Source: Devosia sp. Root685 (GTDB taxonomy: Bacteria; Pseudomonadota; Alphaproteobacteria; Rhizobiales; Devosiaceae). From it: a stretch of DNA of 64,000 nucleotides. The stretch lies in the NCBI RefSeq assembly GCF_001427875.1, contig NZ_LMHK01000002.1, positions 1,113,436 through 1,177,435 on the forward strand. Reading direction: 5' to 3'. A program made the position numbers and the translations under genes. Below, in pieces: positions 36,984 to 45,878 of the stretch (the first letter of the stretch is position 1; the number at the start of each line of letters is the position of its first letter). The notes under the pieces were generated by a model. It was given only the letters and a program-made list of their open reading frames with translations, did not search any database and had not been told where the DNA came from.

Positions 36984-38009
36984 ATGCCATCGAGCCGCTC
37001 ACGCCGCAGGGTAGAGGCCAATTACTGGCCGGGCTTTGTCGATGCTCTTTCGAGCCTGCTGCTCGTCATCATCTTTCTGCTGAGCCTCTTCATGCTGACC
37101 CAGTTTTTCTTGGGGCAAGAAATCCAGGGGCGGGACACGGCGCTATCGCGGCTCAATAGCCAGATTGCCGAACTGACCGAACTGCTACAACTCGAACGGG
37201 CAAATTCGGACGATCTGACCTCGCAACTGGCGACACTGACCGCCACGCTGGCAACATCGGACGCGCAGAACCAGAGCCTGACCAGCCAGCTTTCCGGCAT
37301 TGGCGCGGGCCTTGGCGACCGCGACGATACCATTGCCGGCCTCCAGGAGGACCTCCTCAACTCCGAAAAGCTCTCCGACGAGGCCAATGCGCAGGTGGCG
37401 CTGCTTAACCAGCAGCTGGCGGCCCTCCGGACGCAGATCGCGGCGCTGGAATCAGCACTCGAAGCCTCGGAAAGCCGCGATACGGAATCGCGCACCCAGA
37501 TCGCCGATCTCGGCCGGCGCCTTAACCTCGCTTTGGCCCAGCGCGTGCAGGACCTGTCGCGCTATCGCTCCGACTTCTTCGGCCGCCTGCGGCAAATCCT
37601 CGAAGGCCGCGCCGATGTGCGCGTGGTGGGCGATCGTTTCGTCTTCCAGTCCGAAGTGCTGTTCGAGCCGGGCCAGGCCGACCTGACCGCCGCCGCATCG
37701 CCCCAGCTCGATGCGCTGGCCGAAGCCATTTTGCAGCTCGAAACGGAAATCCCAGCAGATATCAACTGGGTGCTGCGCATCGACGGCCACACCGATAGCC
37801 GCCCGATTTCCAATGCCCGCTTCCCCTCGAACTGGGAGCTATCGGCCGCGCGCGCGATTTCGGTGGCGCAATATCTCGTCAGCAAGGGGGTCGCCCCGGC
37901 CCGGCTCGTCGCGGCCGGCTTTGGCGAATTTGCGCCTCTTGATCCCGGCAATACCGACGAGGCGTTCAGGCGCAATCGACGGATCGAGTTCAAGCTGACG
38001 GAGGGGTGA
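36984..38009 (+). CDS. MotB/OmpA-type stator-like protein with coiled coil
   Basis: 341-residue protein. A single membrane helix at about 17-43 (WPGFVDALSSLLLVIIFLL) carries the channel aspartate of MotB/ExbD/TolR. A long predicted coiled coil at about 48-190 follows, then an OmpA-like peptidoglycan-binding domain (205-341) with RIDGHTDSRPIS and FRRNRRIEF. With the preceding gene it forms a proton-driven stator-like pair, not a flagellar one. The coiled coil could act as a stalk. Confidence 0.88.
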   Translation: MPSSRSRRRVEANYWPGFVDALSSLLLVIIFLLSLFMLTQFFLGQEIQGRDTALSRLNSQIAELTELLQLERANSDDLTSQLATLTATLATSDAQNQSLTSQLSGIGAGLGDRDDTIAGLQEDLLNSEKLSDEANAQVALLNQQLAALRTQIAALESALEASESRDTESRTQIADLGRRLNLALAQRVQDLSRYRSDFFGRLRQILEGRADVRVVGDRFVFQSEVLFEPGQADLTAAASPQLDALAEAILQLETEIPADINWVLRIDGHTDSRPISNARFPSNWELSAARAISVAQYLVSKGVAPARLVAAGFGEFAPLDPGNTDEAFRRNRRIEFKLTEG

Positions 38010-38033
38010 TTGGCGACGGCGCTCGCGCCGTCA

Positions 38034-38058
38034 AATCGCTCCGGGGGAGCGATTTGAG
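38034..38058. repeat. short palindrome AAATCGCTCC/GGAGCGATTT
   Basis: CAAATCGCTCC GGG GGAGCGATTTG; the same module occurs inside the element at 46867-47022. Follows the MotB-like stop and may form a terminator-like hairpin, without a T tract. Confidence 0.5.
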
Positions 38059-38123
38059 CCAATCACGGGTCGAGCCATGCGAGACCCCGGGCCAGCGTCT
38101 TGGCAGACACCAGACACAAATGA

Positions 38124-38145
38124 CATTCCCGCTTTCGCGGGAATG
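38124..38145. repeat. REP-like palindrome, family B (single unit)
   Basis: CATTCCCGC TTTC GCGGGAATG. Single unit of the family also seen as pairs at 44739-44802 and 55098-55167. Located between convergent genes. Confidence 0.75.
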
Positions 38146-38165
38146 ACATCGAGTGTGGTCTATAG

Positions 38166-39983
38166 TTACAGCGAAACATCCCCCCGGAACTGCAACTTCG
38201 CCAGTTCCGCATAGCGCCCGCCCTTGGCCACCAATTCCTGATGCGTGCCCTGGTCGATAATCCTGCCCGCTTCCAGCACAAGAATCTTGTTGGCATCGCG
38301 GATGGTGGCGAGGCGGTGGGCGATGACCAAGGTCGTGCGCCCCTGCATCAGGTGTTCGAGCGCCAATTGCACCAGCCGCTCGCTTTGCGCATCGAGCGCC
38401 GAGGTCGCTTCATCGAGCAATAGGATCGGGGCGTTCTTGAGAATGGCGCGGGCAATGGCGAGGCGCTGTTTCTGGCCGCCCGAAAGCATGACACCGCGCT
38501 CGCCCACGATCGTATCGTAGCCCGAAGGCAGATCGACGACGAAATCGTGCACCAGCGCGGCACGCGCCGCTGCTTCGACTTCGGCATCGGTCGCACCGGG
38601 CTTGCCGAAGCGGATGTTCTCCGAGATCGTGCCGGCAAAGATCGTCGGCTCCTGCTCGACATAGGCAAAGCGCTGCCGCAGATCGAACAAACGCGTATCG
38701 CGAATATCGACGCCATCGACGCGGATGGTGCCGCCGGTAACGTCATAGAAGCGTTGCAGCAGCGAAAGTGTCGTGGATTTACCCGAGCCCGAGGGACCGA
38801 CCAGCGCCACGGTCTCGCCCTTGGCGACCGAAAAACTCACATCGTCGAGCACGCGGCCGGGCTGGGTCGTGTCGTAACTGAAGGCGACATGCTCAAAGGC
38901 AACGGTTCCAAGCGGCGGCAGCGGCAGGGCGACCGGGTTCTTGGGGTCTTCGATCGTCGCCTTGGTGGAAAGAATTTCCATCAGCCGCTCAGTGCAGCCG
39001 GCAACGGTCTGCAGCGCCCCCATGACTTCGGAGACATTGGTGAGGGCGCCCGACGCCATCAGCGCATAGATCATGAACTGCGCCAATTGCCCGGCGGTGA
39101 CCGAACCGTCGAACACGGCACTGGCGCCCCACCAGACAAGACCGACAAGCGCCGCTGTGCCAAGAAAGATAACAAGAGCGACGAGGATGGCGCGGGCGCT
39201 CAGCCGGCGCAGTTCGGCCTGATAGCTTTCCTCGCTGCGGCGGTCATAGAGCTCTGTCTGTACCTTCTCCTGGGTGAAGGCCTTTACCGTCCTTGTCGCG
39301 CCGAGCATTTCCGTCGCCATGGCGGAGAGTTCTGCCAGTGCATCCTGGGCCTTGCTCGACATACCGCGCAGACGTCGCGAATAGGCGACGACCGGGATCA
39401 GGATCAGCGGCGCGGCGATGACCACAGCCAGAGTAAGAACCGGGCTCGTCAGGATCATCATGATCAGCGCGCCGATTATGGTGACCATGGACCTGAGGGC
39501 CAGCGAGAAGCTCGACCCCACCGCGCTGCGGATGATGGAGACATCGTTATTGAGGCGGCTCGTCAGCTCGCCGACGCGCGTCGTATCAAAATAGCGCGCA
39601 TCGAGGCGGAGAAGATGGCTGAACGCCGCTTGCCGCAAATCGGCAAGGACGCGTTCGCCGATAACTGAAATGAAATAGAAGCGCGCCCCACTCGCCACCG
39701 CCATCACCGCGGCAATGGCGATAATAAGCAGGCCATATTGGCTGACCTTGTCGAGGTTCTGCGCCACAAAACCCTGATCGACCACGCCGCCGAGCATGGC
39801 GGGAATGGCGAGCGAGGTGATGGTGGAAGTGAGGAGAAACAGTATCGTCAGCGTCAGCCGCACCGGATAGGCGAGGACGAACGGCAAAAGCTGGCGCAGC
39901 GGCGACAGGCGCCTGGGCTGCAGCTTGGCCGCAGAGATCACCGTGTCGCTGTTATTTTCCGCCGGAGCGGCCTGGTCGGTCAT
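38166..39983 (-). CDS. ABC exporter (half-transporter, MsbA-like)
   Basis: 605-residue fused transporter: six membrane helices in the first ~330 residues, then a nucleotide-binding domain with Walker A GPSGSGKS (about 397-404), signature LSGGQKQR, and Walker B ILLLDEATSALD, with IAHRLATI. The N-terminal tail is charged and soluble. Substrate unknown: lipid A, drugs or other hydrophobic molecules are typical for the family. ATG 39983 was chosen since upstream codons are not family-like. The stop lies 20 bp past a REP-like palindrome. Confidence 0.9.
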   Translation of the reverse strand: MTDQAAPAENNSDTVISAAKLQPRRLSPLRQLLPFVLAYPVRLTLTILFLLTSTITSLAIPAMLGGVVDQGFVAQNLDKVSQYGLLIIAIAAVMAVASGARFYFISVIGERVLADLRQAAFSHLLRLDARYFDTTRVGELTSRLNNDVSIIRSAVGSSFSLALRSMVTIIGALIMMILTSPVLTLAVVIAAPLILIPVVAYSRRLRGMSSKAQDALAELSAMATEMLGATRTVKAFTQEKVQTELYDRRSEESYQAELRRLSARAILVALVIFLGTAALVGLVWWGASAVFDGSVTAGQLAQFMIYALMASGALTNVSEVMGALQTVAGCTERLMEILSTKATIEDPKNPVALPLPPLGTVAFEHVAFSYDTTQPGRVLDDVSFSVAKGETVALVGPSGSGKSTTLSLLQRFYDVTGGTIRVDGVDIRDTRLFDLRQRFAYVEQEPTIFAGTISENIRFGKPGATDAEVEAAARAALVHDFVVDLPSGYDTIVGERGVMLSGGQKQRLAIARAILKNAPILLLDEATSALDAQSERLVQLALEHLMQGRTTLVIAHRLATIRDANKILVLEAGRIIDQGTHQELVAKGGRYAELAKLQFRGDVSL

Positions 39984-40156
39984 ATGGAGTGCCGCATTCC
40001 GATTGCGCAAAGCCACCTCTAGGCGGCCGCTTGGATATAGGCTTCGCTCCTGCATGGAGCAACAGCCGGAAAACGGGTAAAATTGCCGCTCCCCTGCCCT
40101 TGCCTATTGGGGCTTCATTCTGTAAGAACCCCGGCAACACAAGTTTCCTGCTCTCC

Positions 40157-40172
40157 GGGCGCCACGGCGCCC
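40157..40172 (+). promoter_or_regulatory. hairpin in the rpmE leader
   Basis: GGGCGC CACG GCGCCC, 22 bp before the rpmE start, immediately upstream of the GAGGCG ribosome site. It may be a regulatory leader for L31, although no direct evidence exists. Confidence 0.4.
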
Positions 40173-40193
40173 GTTTGATTTGAGGCGAATACG

Positions 40194-40415
40194 ATGAAGG
40201 CCGATATCCATCCCGACTACCACAACATCACCGTCGTGATGACCGACGGCACCAGCTATGTGACCCGCTCGACCTATGGCAAGGAAGGCGATTCGCTTCA
40301 GCTCGACATCGACCCCAAGACCCACCCCGCCTGGACCGGCGGCACGGGCCAGTTGATGGACCGCGGCGGCCGCGTCAGCCGCTTCAAGGAACGTTTCAAG
40401 GGCCTTGGCCTCTAA
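40194..40415 (+). CDS. rpmE: 50S ribosomal protein L31
   Basis: 73-residue L31: [20 protein letters not shown], then [19 protein letters not shown]. No CxxC zinc pair is present, so this is the zinc-free type. A terminator follows at 40447. Divergent from the ABC exporter. Confidence 0.93.
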   Translation: MKADIHPDYHNITVVMTDGTSYVTRSTYGKEGDSLQLDIDPKTHPAWTGGTGQLMDRGGRVSRFKERFKGLGL

Positions 40416-40446
40416 AGAAACGGTTCCGGCGACAGAATTGGAAAAG

Positions 40447-40470
40447 CCCGGCCTTTGTGCCGGGTTTTTT
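40447..40470 (+). terminator. rho-independent terminator after rpmE
   Basis: CCCGGC/GCCGGG stem, 6-base loop, then TTTTTT, 32 bp past the rpmE stop. Confidence 0.9.
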
Positions 40471-40523
40471 GTTGTTTGGCGATTTTGCACATGTTTGTCG
40501 GAGGGTGTGGCACTAAGCCATTC

Positions 40524-40580
40524 GGGCACGCCCTCGTGGTTCGAGGCGAAGCTGCGCTTCGCACCTCACCATGAGGGCCA
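40524..40580. repeat. intergenic palindromic repeat, family D (one hairpin)
   Basis: GCCCTCGTGGTTCGAGGCGAAGC and GCTTCGCACCTCACCATGAGGGC, arms pair across a GAAGC/GCTTC core. Confidence 0.65.
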
Positions 40581-40605
40581 CTGGGGCGTTTAAAACGCAC
40601 AAAAA

Positions 40606-40632
40606 AACGCGGCCCATAGAAGAGGCCGCGTT
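40606..40632 (-). terminator. rho-independent terminator after accA
   Basis: On the minus strand AACGCGGCC/GGCCGCGTT with a 9-base loop followed by TTTTT. Lies 29 bp past the accA stop codon. Confidence 0.85.
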
Positions 40633-40660
40633 CTGATCTCGTGGCTGAAAAAGCCGCGCC

Positions 40661-41614
40661 CTAGATATTCGTGCCGATCGCCAAAAACTTTTCGCGACGG
40701 TGCTCGCGCGTTTCCAAGCGCGATTTCGGTGCGAATTCGGCCAGAAAATCGGAAATGGCGACGCGCGTCGAATCCATCACCTGACCATGGTGGCGATGGG
40801 CGCCGCCGGTCGGTTCGGGGATAATGCCGTCGATCACCTTGAACGCGAGCAGATCCTGCGCCGTGATCTTCTGGGCCGTGGCCATATCCTGCGCCTTGGC
40901 GGCGTCGCGGAAAAGGATCGAGGCGCCGGCCTCGGGCGAAATCACCGAATAGATGGCGTTTTCGAGCATCAGCACGCGATTGGCCGTGGCAATGGCGATA
41001 GCGCCGCCCGAACCGCCTTCGCCGATGACGATGGCGATATTGGGCACGCCAAGCTCAAGACCCTTTTCGGTCGAGCGGGCAATGGCTTCGGCCTGGCCGC
41101 GCTCTTCCGCGCCAATGCCGGGATAGGCGCCGGCTGTATCGACAAAGGAAATCACCGGAATATTGAACCGGTCGGCCATGTCCATAATGCGGACGGCCTT
41201 GCGATAGCCTTCGGGATTGGCCATGCCAAAATTGTGTTTGAGGCGCGTCTCGGTCGAATTACCCTTTTCCTGGCCGAGGACGGCCACGGGGAGCCCGTTG
41301 AAGCGGCCAAAGCCGGCCTGCAGCGCCGCGTCTTCGCCGAACTTGCGGTCGCCGGCCAGCGGCGTCCATTCGGTGATCAGCGTCGACACATAATCGGAAA
41401 AATGCGGCCGCTGCGGATGGCGCGCCACCTGGGTCTTCTGCCAGGGCGTCAGCTTTTTGTAGATTTCCACCAGCGCCTCGTCGGCACGGGCAGAAAGCCG
41501 GTTCACTTCCTCGTCGATGGACACGGCCTGATCGGTCGCGGCGAGGGATTTAAGTTCGGCGATCTTTGCTTCGAGATCGGCGACCGGCTTTTCAAAATCG
41601 AGATAAGACAGCAT
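40661..41614 (-). CDS. accA: acetyl-CoA carboxylase carboxyltransferase subunit alpha
   Basis: First committed step of fatty-acid synthesis: transfers carboxyl from biotin to acetyl-CoA. 317 residues, MLSYLDFEKPVADLEAKI at the start, then NFGMANPEGYRKAVRIMDMA, ISFVDTAGAYPGIGAEERGQ and GEGGSGGAIAI. Start ATG 41614 is the family start. Downstream of xerD on the same strand, with 157 bp between them. Confidence 0.96.
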   Translation of the reverse strand: MLSYLDFEKPVADLEAKIAELKSLAATDQAVSIDEEVNRLSARADEALVEIYKKLTPWQKTQVARHPQRPHFSDYVSTLITEWTPLAGDRKFGEDAALQAGFGRFNGLPVAVLGQEKGNSTETRLKHNFGMANPEGYRKAVRIMDMADRFNIPVISFVDTAGAYPGIGAEERGQAEAIARSTEKGLELGVPNIAIVIGEGGSGGAIAIATANRVLMLENAIYSVISPEAGASILFRDAAKAQDMATAQKITAQDLLAFKVIDGIIPEPTGGAHRHHGQVMDSTRVAISDFLAEFAPKSRLETREHRREKFLAIGTNI

Positions 41615-41771
41615 CCCACCCGCCAGTAAGGGTCTTGTGTGTTGACCCGGATTGTTCTGGGCCACGGCTCTTGCGCCCTAAAGTGGCCGGAAAGTGGCGA
41701 TGGTTCAATGCCAAGTCAAGTTTTGGAAGGGAAATGCTTGGGATTTCTCCTCCATTCCCACAGGCATGACC

Positions 41772-42677
41772 CTATCCACCGGCCAGCGGATGGTGCGTTT
41801 CGACGAGATTGCGCAGTTTTTCATCGAGCACATGGGTATAAATCTGCGTCGTCGAAATATCGGCATGCCCCAAGAGCATCTGCACGACGCGGAGGTCAGC
41901 GCCCCCGGCAAGGAGGTGGCTTGCAAAAGCGTGGCGCAGAACGTGCGGCGCCACGCGGCTAGGCGAAATGCCGGCATCTTTCGCAACGTCTTTAAGATCC
42001 CGCGCAAAAACCTGCCGCTCCAGATGTCCACTTTCCCCTTTAGCCGGAAAGAGCCACTTGGCGTCCTTGGGCAGGGTCGCCACCCAAGCGCGCACCGCAT
42101 CGCGCGCTTTGTCGTTCATCGGCACGACCCTGTCCTTGTTGCCCTTGCCGGTGACGGTAATAAAGCTGCCTTCCCGCATCACTTGTGCACGCTTTAAAGT
42201 AACAAGTTCGGAGACGCGCAGCCCGGTCGCATAGAGCAGTTCCAGGAGGCAATAGGTCCGCCGTGCCGCTTCTTCCCTGGCAGGTTTCGCCGGTTTGCTG
42301 GCGGACTGCTCGGCTGTGGTGAGCAATTTATCAACCTCGGCCACCGACAGCACTTTGGGCAGCGGCCGTCGCGTCTTGGGGCTCGAAACGATCCGCGTGG
42401 GATCATCGCCCCTGATCCCATCGGCGCACAAGAATTTGTGAAACTGCCGAATGGCCGAGAGATGCCGCGCACTCGACGAGGCCGAAAGACCCTCGGCCCT
42501 GAGCCCATCGAGATACCCCATCACCGTTTCGCGCGGGCAATCGAGGAGGGTCTGCTTTTTCCCTGCGACAAAGCCGGCATAATTGGAGAGATCGCGCCGA
42601 TAGGCCGCAATCGTATTGGCCGCCGCGCCGCGCTCGGCGCTCATCATTTCAAGAAATGCGCCGATGAGATGACTCAT
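41772..42677 (-). CDS. xerD: tyrosine recombinase XerD
   Basis: Chromosome-dimer recombinase acting at dif. 301 residues, N-terminal SAM-like DNA-binding domain (IGAFLEMMSAERGAAANTI), catalytic R in YATGLRVSELV, HVLRHAFASHLL and the tyrosine in LGHADISTTQIYTH. ATG at 42677 overlaps the preceding gene's stop (ATGA). No integron or phage feature nearby, and its position by accA and aroK is chromosomal, supporting XerD rather than a mobile integrase. Confidence 0.93.
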   Translation of the reverse strand: MSHLIGAFLEMMSAERGAAANTIAAYRRDLSNYAGFVAGKKQTLLDCPRETVMGYLDGLRAEGLSASSSARHLSAIRQFHKFLCADGIRGDDPTRIVSSPKTRRPLPKVLSVAEVDKLLTTAEQSASKPAKPAREEAARRTYCLLELLYATGLRVSELVTLKRAQVMREGSFITVTGKGNKDRVVPMNDKARDAVRAWVATLPKDAKWLFPAKGESGHLERQVFARDLKDVAKDAGISPSRVAPHVLRHAFASHLLAGGADLRVVQMLLGHADISTTQIYTHVLDEKLRNLVETHHPLAGG

Positions 42678-42892
42678 TGGGCAGGCGGTGTGGCCGGGGT
42701 GCTGGTCACGTTTGGCGTCGGCATGCCCACCGGCCGGCTCGGCGCCGTTTCGCCCAAAAGCTCACGCGTCGGAATGCGCTGGGTGACGTCCTTGGGATTG
42801 GGCTCGACAAAGGAGACGAGCGCAAACATCCCCGCATAGACGAGGCCAGCCAGGAACAGAATGGTGATCAAGAGGCGAAAGAGTGTCGGCAT
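42674..42892 (-). CDS. small single-span membrane protein upstream of xerD
   Basis: 72-residue protein with one membrane helix (LFRLLITILFLAGLVYAGMFALV), then a Pro/Thr-rich tail. No family recognised. Its stop codon overlaps the xerD start codon (ATGA), so it is probably coupled with xerD. ATG at 42892 chosen because the preceding in-frame region is not hydrophobic. Confidence 0.6.
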   Translation of the reverse strand: MPTLFRLLITILFLAGLVYAGMFALVSFVEPNPKDVTQRIPTRELLGETAPSRPVGMPTPNVTSTPATPPAQ

Positions 42893-43020
42893 GAGCTTTC
42901 CGGCGTTTTCGTGAGAAACTTTGCCACAGAAAGGTTTCCATCCGGTAGGCAAAATCGCGTTGCGCTTGACAGCTTTGGGCCGTATCGCTTCAACCGGCCT
43001 TAAGTTCGGAGGGCGCCTTC

Positions 43021-43596
43021 TTGAGCAAAACGGATACCGCCGCGCGATCGGCGCGCGCCAAGGCCCTCATCGAGCGGCTGGGCGGCAGGCCTCTCATCCT
43101 CGTGGGCATGATGGGCGCGGGCAAGACCACGGTCGGCCGCCGCTTGGCGGCGCGCCTGGGCCGCCGCTTTCTCGATAGCGACGAGGAAATCGAAAAAGCC
43201 GCGCAGATGACCATTCCCGAAATCTTCGCGCAGCGCGGCGAACCCGAATTCCGCACCGGCGAAATGCGGGTGATTTCGCGCCTCCTCAAAGAAAACGACC
43301 TGGTGCTCGCAACCGGCGGCGGCGCCTTCGTCAATCCCGAGACGCGGTCTTTGGTCAAGGCCGGGGCTATCTCGGTCTGGCTCAAGGCCGATCTCGATGT
43401 GCTGTTCGAGCGCGTCTCGCGCCGTTCCAATCGGCCGCTGCTCAAAACCGCCGATCCCAAGGGCACGCTCGAAAAGCTGATCGCAGACCGCTACCCCATC
43501 TATGCCGAGGCCGATGTCACCGTCTTGAGCCGCGACGTGCCGCAGGACCATGTGGCCGCCGACGTCATCTCCGCCCTTCTGCATCACCTGCGCTGA
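43021..43596 (+). CDS. aroK: shikimate kinase
   Basis: Phosphorylates shikimate. 191 residues, Walker A GMMGAGKTT (29-37), RFLDSDEEIEKAA (the substrate-binding Asp), ATGGGAFVNPETR and RRSNRPLL. Starts with TTG at 43021, preceded by GGAGGGCG; no ATG at the right place. aroB follows at 10 bp. Confidence 0.95.
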   Translation: MSKTDTAARSARAKALIERLGGRPLILVGMMGAGKTTVGRRLAARLGRRFLDSDEEIEKAAQMTIPEIFAQRGEPEFRTGEMRVISRLLKENDLVLATGGGAFVNPETRSLVKAGAISVWLKADLDVLFERVSRRSNRPLLKTADPKGTLEKLIADRYPIYAEADVTVLSRDVPQDHVAADVISALLHHLR

Positions 43597-43606
43597 AAGT
43601 TTCGCT

Positions 43607-44719
43607 ATGGCCGACATTTCCCACACAGTGCACGTCGCCTTGGGCGAGCGCGCCTATGACATTCTGATCGGCCCGAGCCTGCTCGACGATGCCGGCGCCA
43701 TTTTGGCCGAAAAATTTCCCGGCCGCCGCTACGGTATCGTCACCGATACCGAAGTCGCCAAAGCCCAATTGCCGCGACTGACGGCGAGTCTCGATAAGGC
43801 TGGCCTCGCCCATCAGACGATCACCGTCCCATCAGGCGAAAGCACCAAAAGCTGGGAACAGCTGCAAAACGTGGTCGAAGGGCTCCTCGCCGCAAAGCTC
43901 GAGCGCAATGACCTCGTCATCGCGCTGGGCGGCGGGGTCATCGGCGATCTCGCCGGCTTTGCCGCTTCGATCACCCGCCGCGGCATGGATTTCATCCAGA
44001 TGCCGACTTCGCTCCTGGCTCAGGTGGATTCCTCGGTCGGCGGCAAGACCGGCATCAATTCGCCGCACGGGAAAAATCTCGTCGGCGCCTTCCACCAGCC
44101 CAAACTGGTGCTGGCCGATCTCTCCGCGCTCGACACCCTGCCCCAGCGTCAGTTCGCCTCGGGCTATGCCGAAGTGGTCAAATATGGCCTGATCGACGAC
44201 CCGGAATTCTTCGAATGGCTCGAAGCCAATCACGCTGAAATTTTCTCAGGTGGCCCGGCCCGCGGCGAAGCTATCGCCCGCTGCTGCGCCCACAAGGCCC
44301 GCGTCGTCATCGAGGACGAAAAAGAGATCGGCGTCCGCGCCCTTCTCAATCTCGGCCACACCTTTGGGCATGCGCTCGAAAAAGACACTGGCTACTCCGA
44401 CCGCCTCCTTCACGGCGAAGGCGTTGCCATCGGCATGGTCCTGGCCCATACCTTTTCCAATCGCCTCGGCCTCGCGCCGGGTCAGGATTCAGGCCGCATC
44501 GCTGCCCACTTGCGAAAATCGGGCCTGCCCACCACATTGACTGACATCCCCGGAACCCTCGGCTCCACCGAAACCCTCATGGCCGCCATAGCGCAGGACA
44601 AAAAAGTCTCGCGCGGCGCGCTGACTTTTATTCTCACCCGCGGCATCGGCCAGGCTTTCATCGAAAAAAATGTCGATCCGGCCAAGGTTTCGGCGTTTTT
44701 GGAAGAGATGCGGGGGTAA
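43607..44719 (+). CDS. aroB: 3-dehydroquinate synthase
   Basis: Second step of the shikimate pathway. 370 residues, ATG at 43607. NAD-binding motif ALGGGVIGDLAGFAAS, then TSLLAQVDSSVGGKTGINSP, and zinc ligands in GYAEVVKYGL, LNLGHTFGHALE and LHGEGVAIGMV. Ends at a pair of REP-like palindromes. Confidence 0.97.
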   Translation: MADISHTVHVALGERAYDILIGPSLLDDAGAILAEKFPGRRYGIVTDTEVAKAQLPRLTASLDKAGLAHQTITVPSGESTKSWEQLQNVVEGLLAAKLERNDLVIALGGGVIGDLAGFAASITRRGMDFIQMPTSLLAQVDSSVGGKTGINSPHGKNLVGAFHQPKLVLADLSALDTLPQRQFASGYAEVVKYGLIDDPEFFEWLEANHAEIFSGGPARGEAIARCCAHKARVVIEDEKEIGVRALLNLGHTFGHALEKDTGYSDRLLHGEGVAIGMVLAHTFSNRLGLAPGQDSGRIAAHLRKSGLPTTLTDIPGTLGSTETLMAAIAQDKKVSRGALTFILTRGIGQAFIEKNVDPAKVSAFLEEMRG

Positions 44720-44738
44720 GACACGTCCAACCCACGGT

Positions 44739-44802
44739 GTCATTCCCGCGAAAGCGGGAATCTCCGTTTTCGAACAGGGATTCCCGCTTTCGCGGGAATG
44801 AC
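44739..44802. repeat. REP-like palindrome pair, family B
   Basis: GTCATTCCCGCGAAAGCGGGAATC at 44739-44762 and its inverted copy at 44779-44802. Each unit is itself a palindrome. Located between convergent aroB and bolA. Confidence 0.85.
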
Positions 44803-44821
44803 GCTGAGTGGTTGAATAGAC

Positions 44822-45085
44822 CTAGGTCGAGGGCAAAACCTCGATATTGAGCGCATGGACCCGATCTTTGAGCTCGGCATCCAGCACTTCGAACACGGCG
44901 CGGTGTTGCGCGACGCGGCTCAAGCCGTCAAAATTGCGGGTCGCGATTCTCACCCGAAAATGGGTTTCGCCGCCTTCGCGCCAACCGGCGTGGCCGAAAT
45001 GCTTGTTCGATTCGTCGATCACATCGAGGTGGAGGGGTGAAAACCGCTCGGTGAGTTTTGCTACGATTATGTCCCGCACGGACAT
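44822..45085 (-). CDS. bolA: BolA family protein
   Basis: 87-residue BolA fold: MSVRDIIVAKLTERFSPLHL, GHAGWREGGETHFRV with the conserved histidines that bind Fe-S with a monothiol glutaredoxin. Adjacent to the divergent J-domain gene. Confidence 0.92.
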   Translation of the reverse strand: MSVRDIIVAKLTERFSPLHLDVIDESNKHFGHAGWREGGETHFRVRIATRNFDGLSRVAQHRAVFEVLDAELKDRVHALNIEVLPST

Positions 45086-45126
45086 GGCCGGTCTCCGATT
45101 GAAAATTAGGCATTTAACTAGGCGCT

Positions 45127-45753
45127 ATGAAACAGCAATCCAAGCTCTTCGATGGAATTCGCATTCGACCGCGCAAGGAAGACAAGCCCGAGCCGGCTGA
45201 ATTTTCCTGCGAATGGGAAGGCTGCGACGAGGCCGGGGAATACCGTGCGCCCAAAGGGCCGCGCAGCGAAGGGCAGTATCACCACTTCTGCCTCGAACAC
45301 GTTCGCCACTACAACAAGGCCTTCAATTTCTTCGCCGGCATGAGCCAGGACGAGTTGGACGAAGCCCTGACCACCCCGCCCAAGGCGGAGTCGCGCTCGA
45401 GCTTTGCCACCGGCAATCCGCAAAATGCCCGCGCCTCGGCAAAGCCGGCAACCATGCGCCCCGGCGATAAATATGGCGACCCATTTGGCGTCTTCGCCAA
45501 GTATCGCCACCGCCAGTCCAAGGCGCCCGCCGCCGAACGCGTAAAACCGCTCAACGAGAACGACCGGCGAGCCTTCGAGCAGCTTGGCTTTTCCGGCCAT
45601 GCCAAATCCGACGATATCAAAGCGGCTTACAAGAACCTGGTAAAGGTCCACCACCCGGACGTGAACGGGGGCGATCGCTCTTCGGAAGAAAAGCTCCGCA
45701 CCATCATCGCGGCCTATAGCCACCTCAAGAAAGTGGGTTTTGTCGCCAAATAG
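45127..45753 (+). CDS. J-domain protein near cobS
   Basis: 208-residue protein with a Cys/His-containing N-terminal part (CEWEGCDEAGEY, HFCLEHVRHY) and a C-terminal J-domain with HPD at about 176-178 (KVHHPDVNGG). The N-terminal CxxxxC and CxxH residues could bind a metal. Such genes lie before cobS in many rhizobia; role is unknown, possibly DnaK recruitment. Confidence 0.85.
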   Translation: MKQQSKLFDGIRIRPRKEDKPEPAEFSCEWEGCDEAGEYRAPKGPRSEGQYHHFCLEHVRHYNKAFNFFAGMSQDELDEALTTPPKAESRSSFATGNPQNARASAKPATMRPGDKYGDPFGVFAKYRHRQSKAPAAERVKPLNENDRRAFEQLGFSGHAKSDDIKAAYKNLVKVHHPDVNGGDRSSEEKLRTIIAAYSHLKKVGFVAK

Positions 45754-45878
45754 TCCCGCATCCCGCGCAAGACGCTATCGTGACAACTTGGCTACCGGCA
45801 CGTCAGCAATGCTGCTATAGAGCCACGGCGAATATGCCTCCTGCATAAAGAAAATCCCCCGATCCACGAGCCCTTGCC

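Noticed and set aside
35991..38009. Zorya-type defence system (ZorA/ZorB)
   Set aside because: A MotA/MotB-like pair is present but no ZorC/ZorD or other defence gene lies next to it.
41772..42677. Phage or integron integrase
   Set aside because: Position beside accA and aroK and the full XerD-like layout fit the chromosomal dimer recombinase; no attachment site or phage gene is near.
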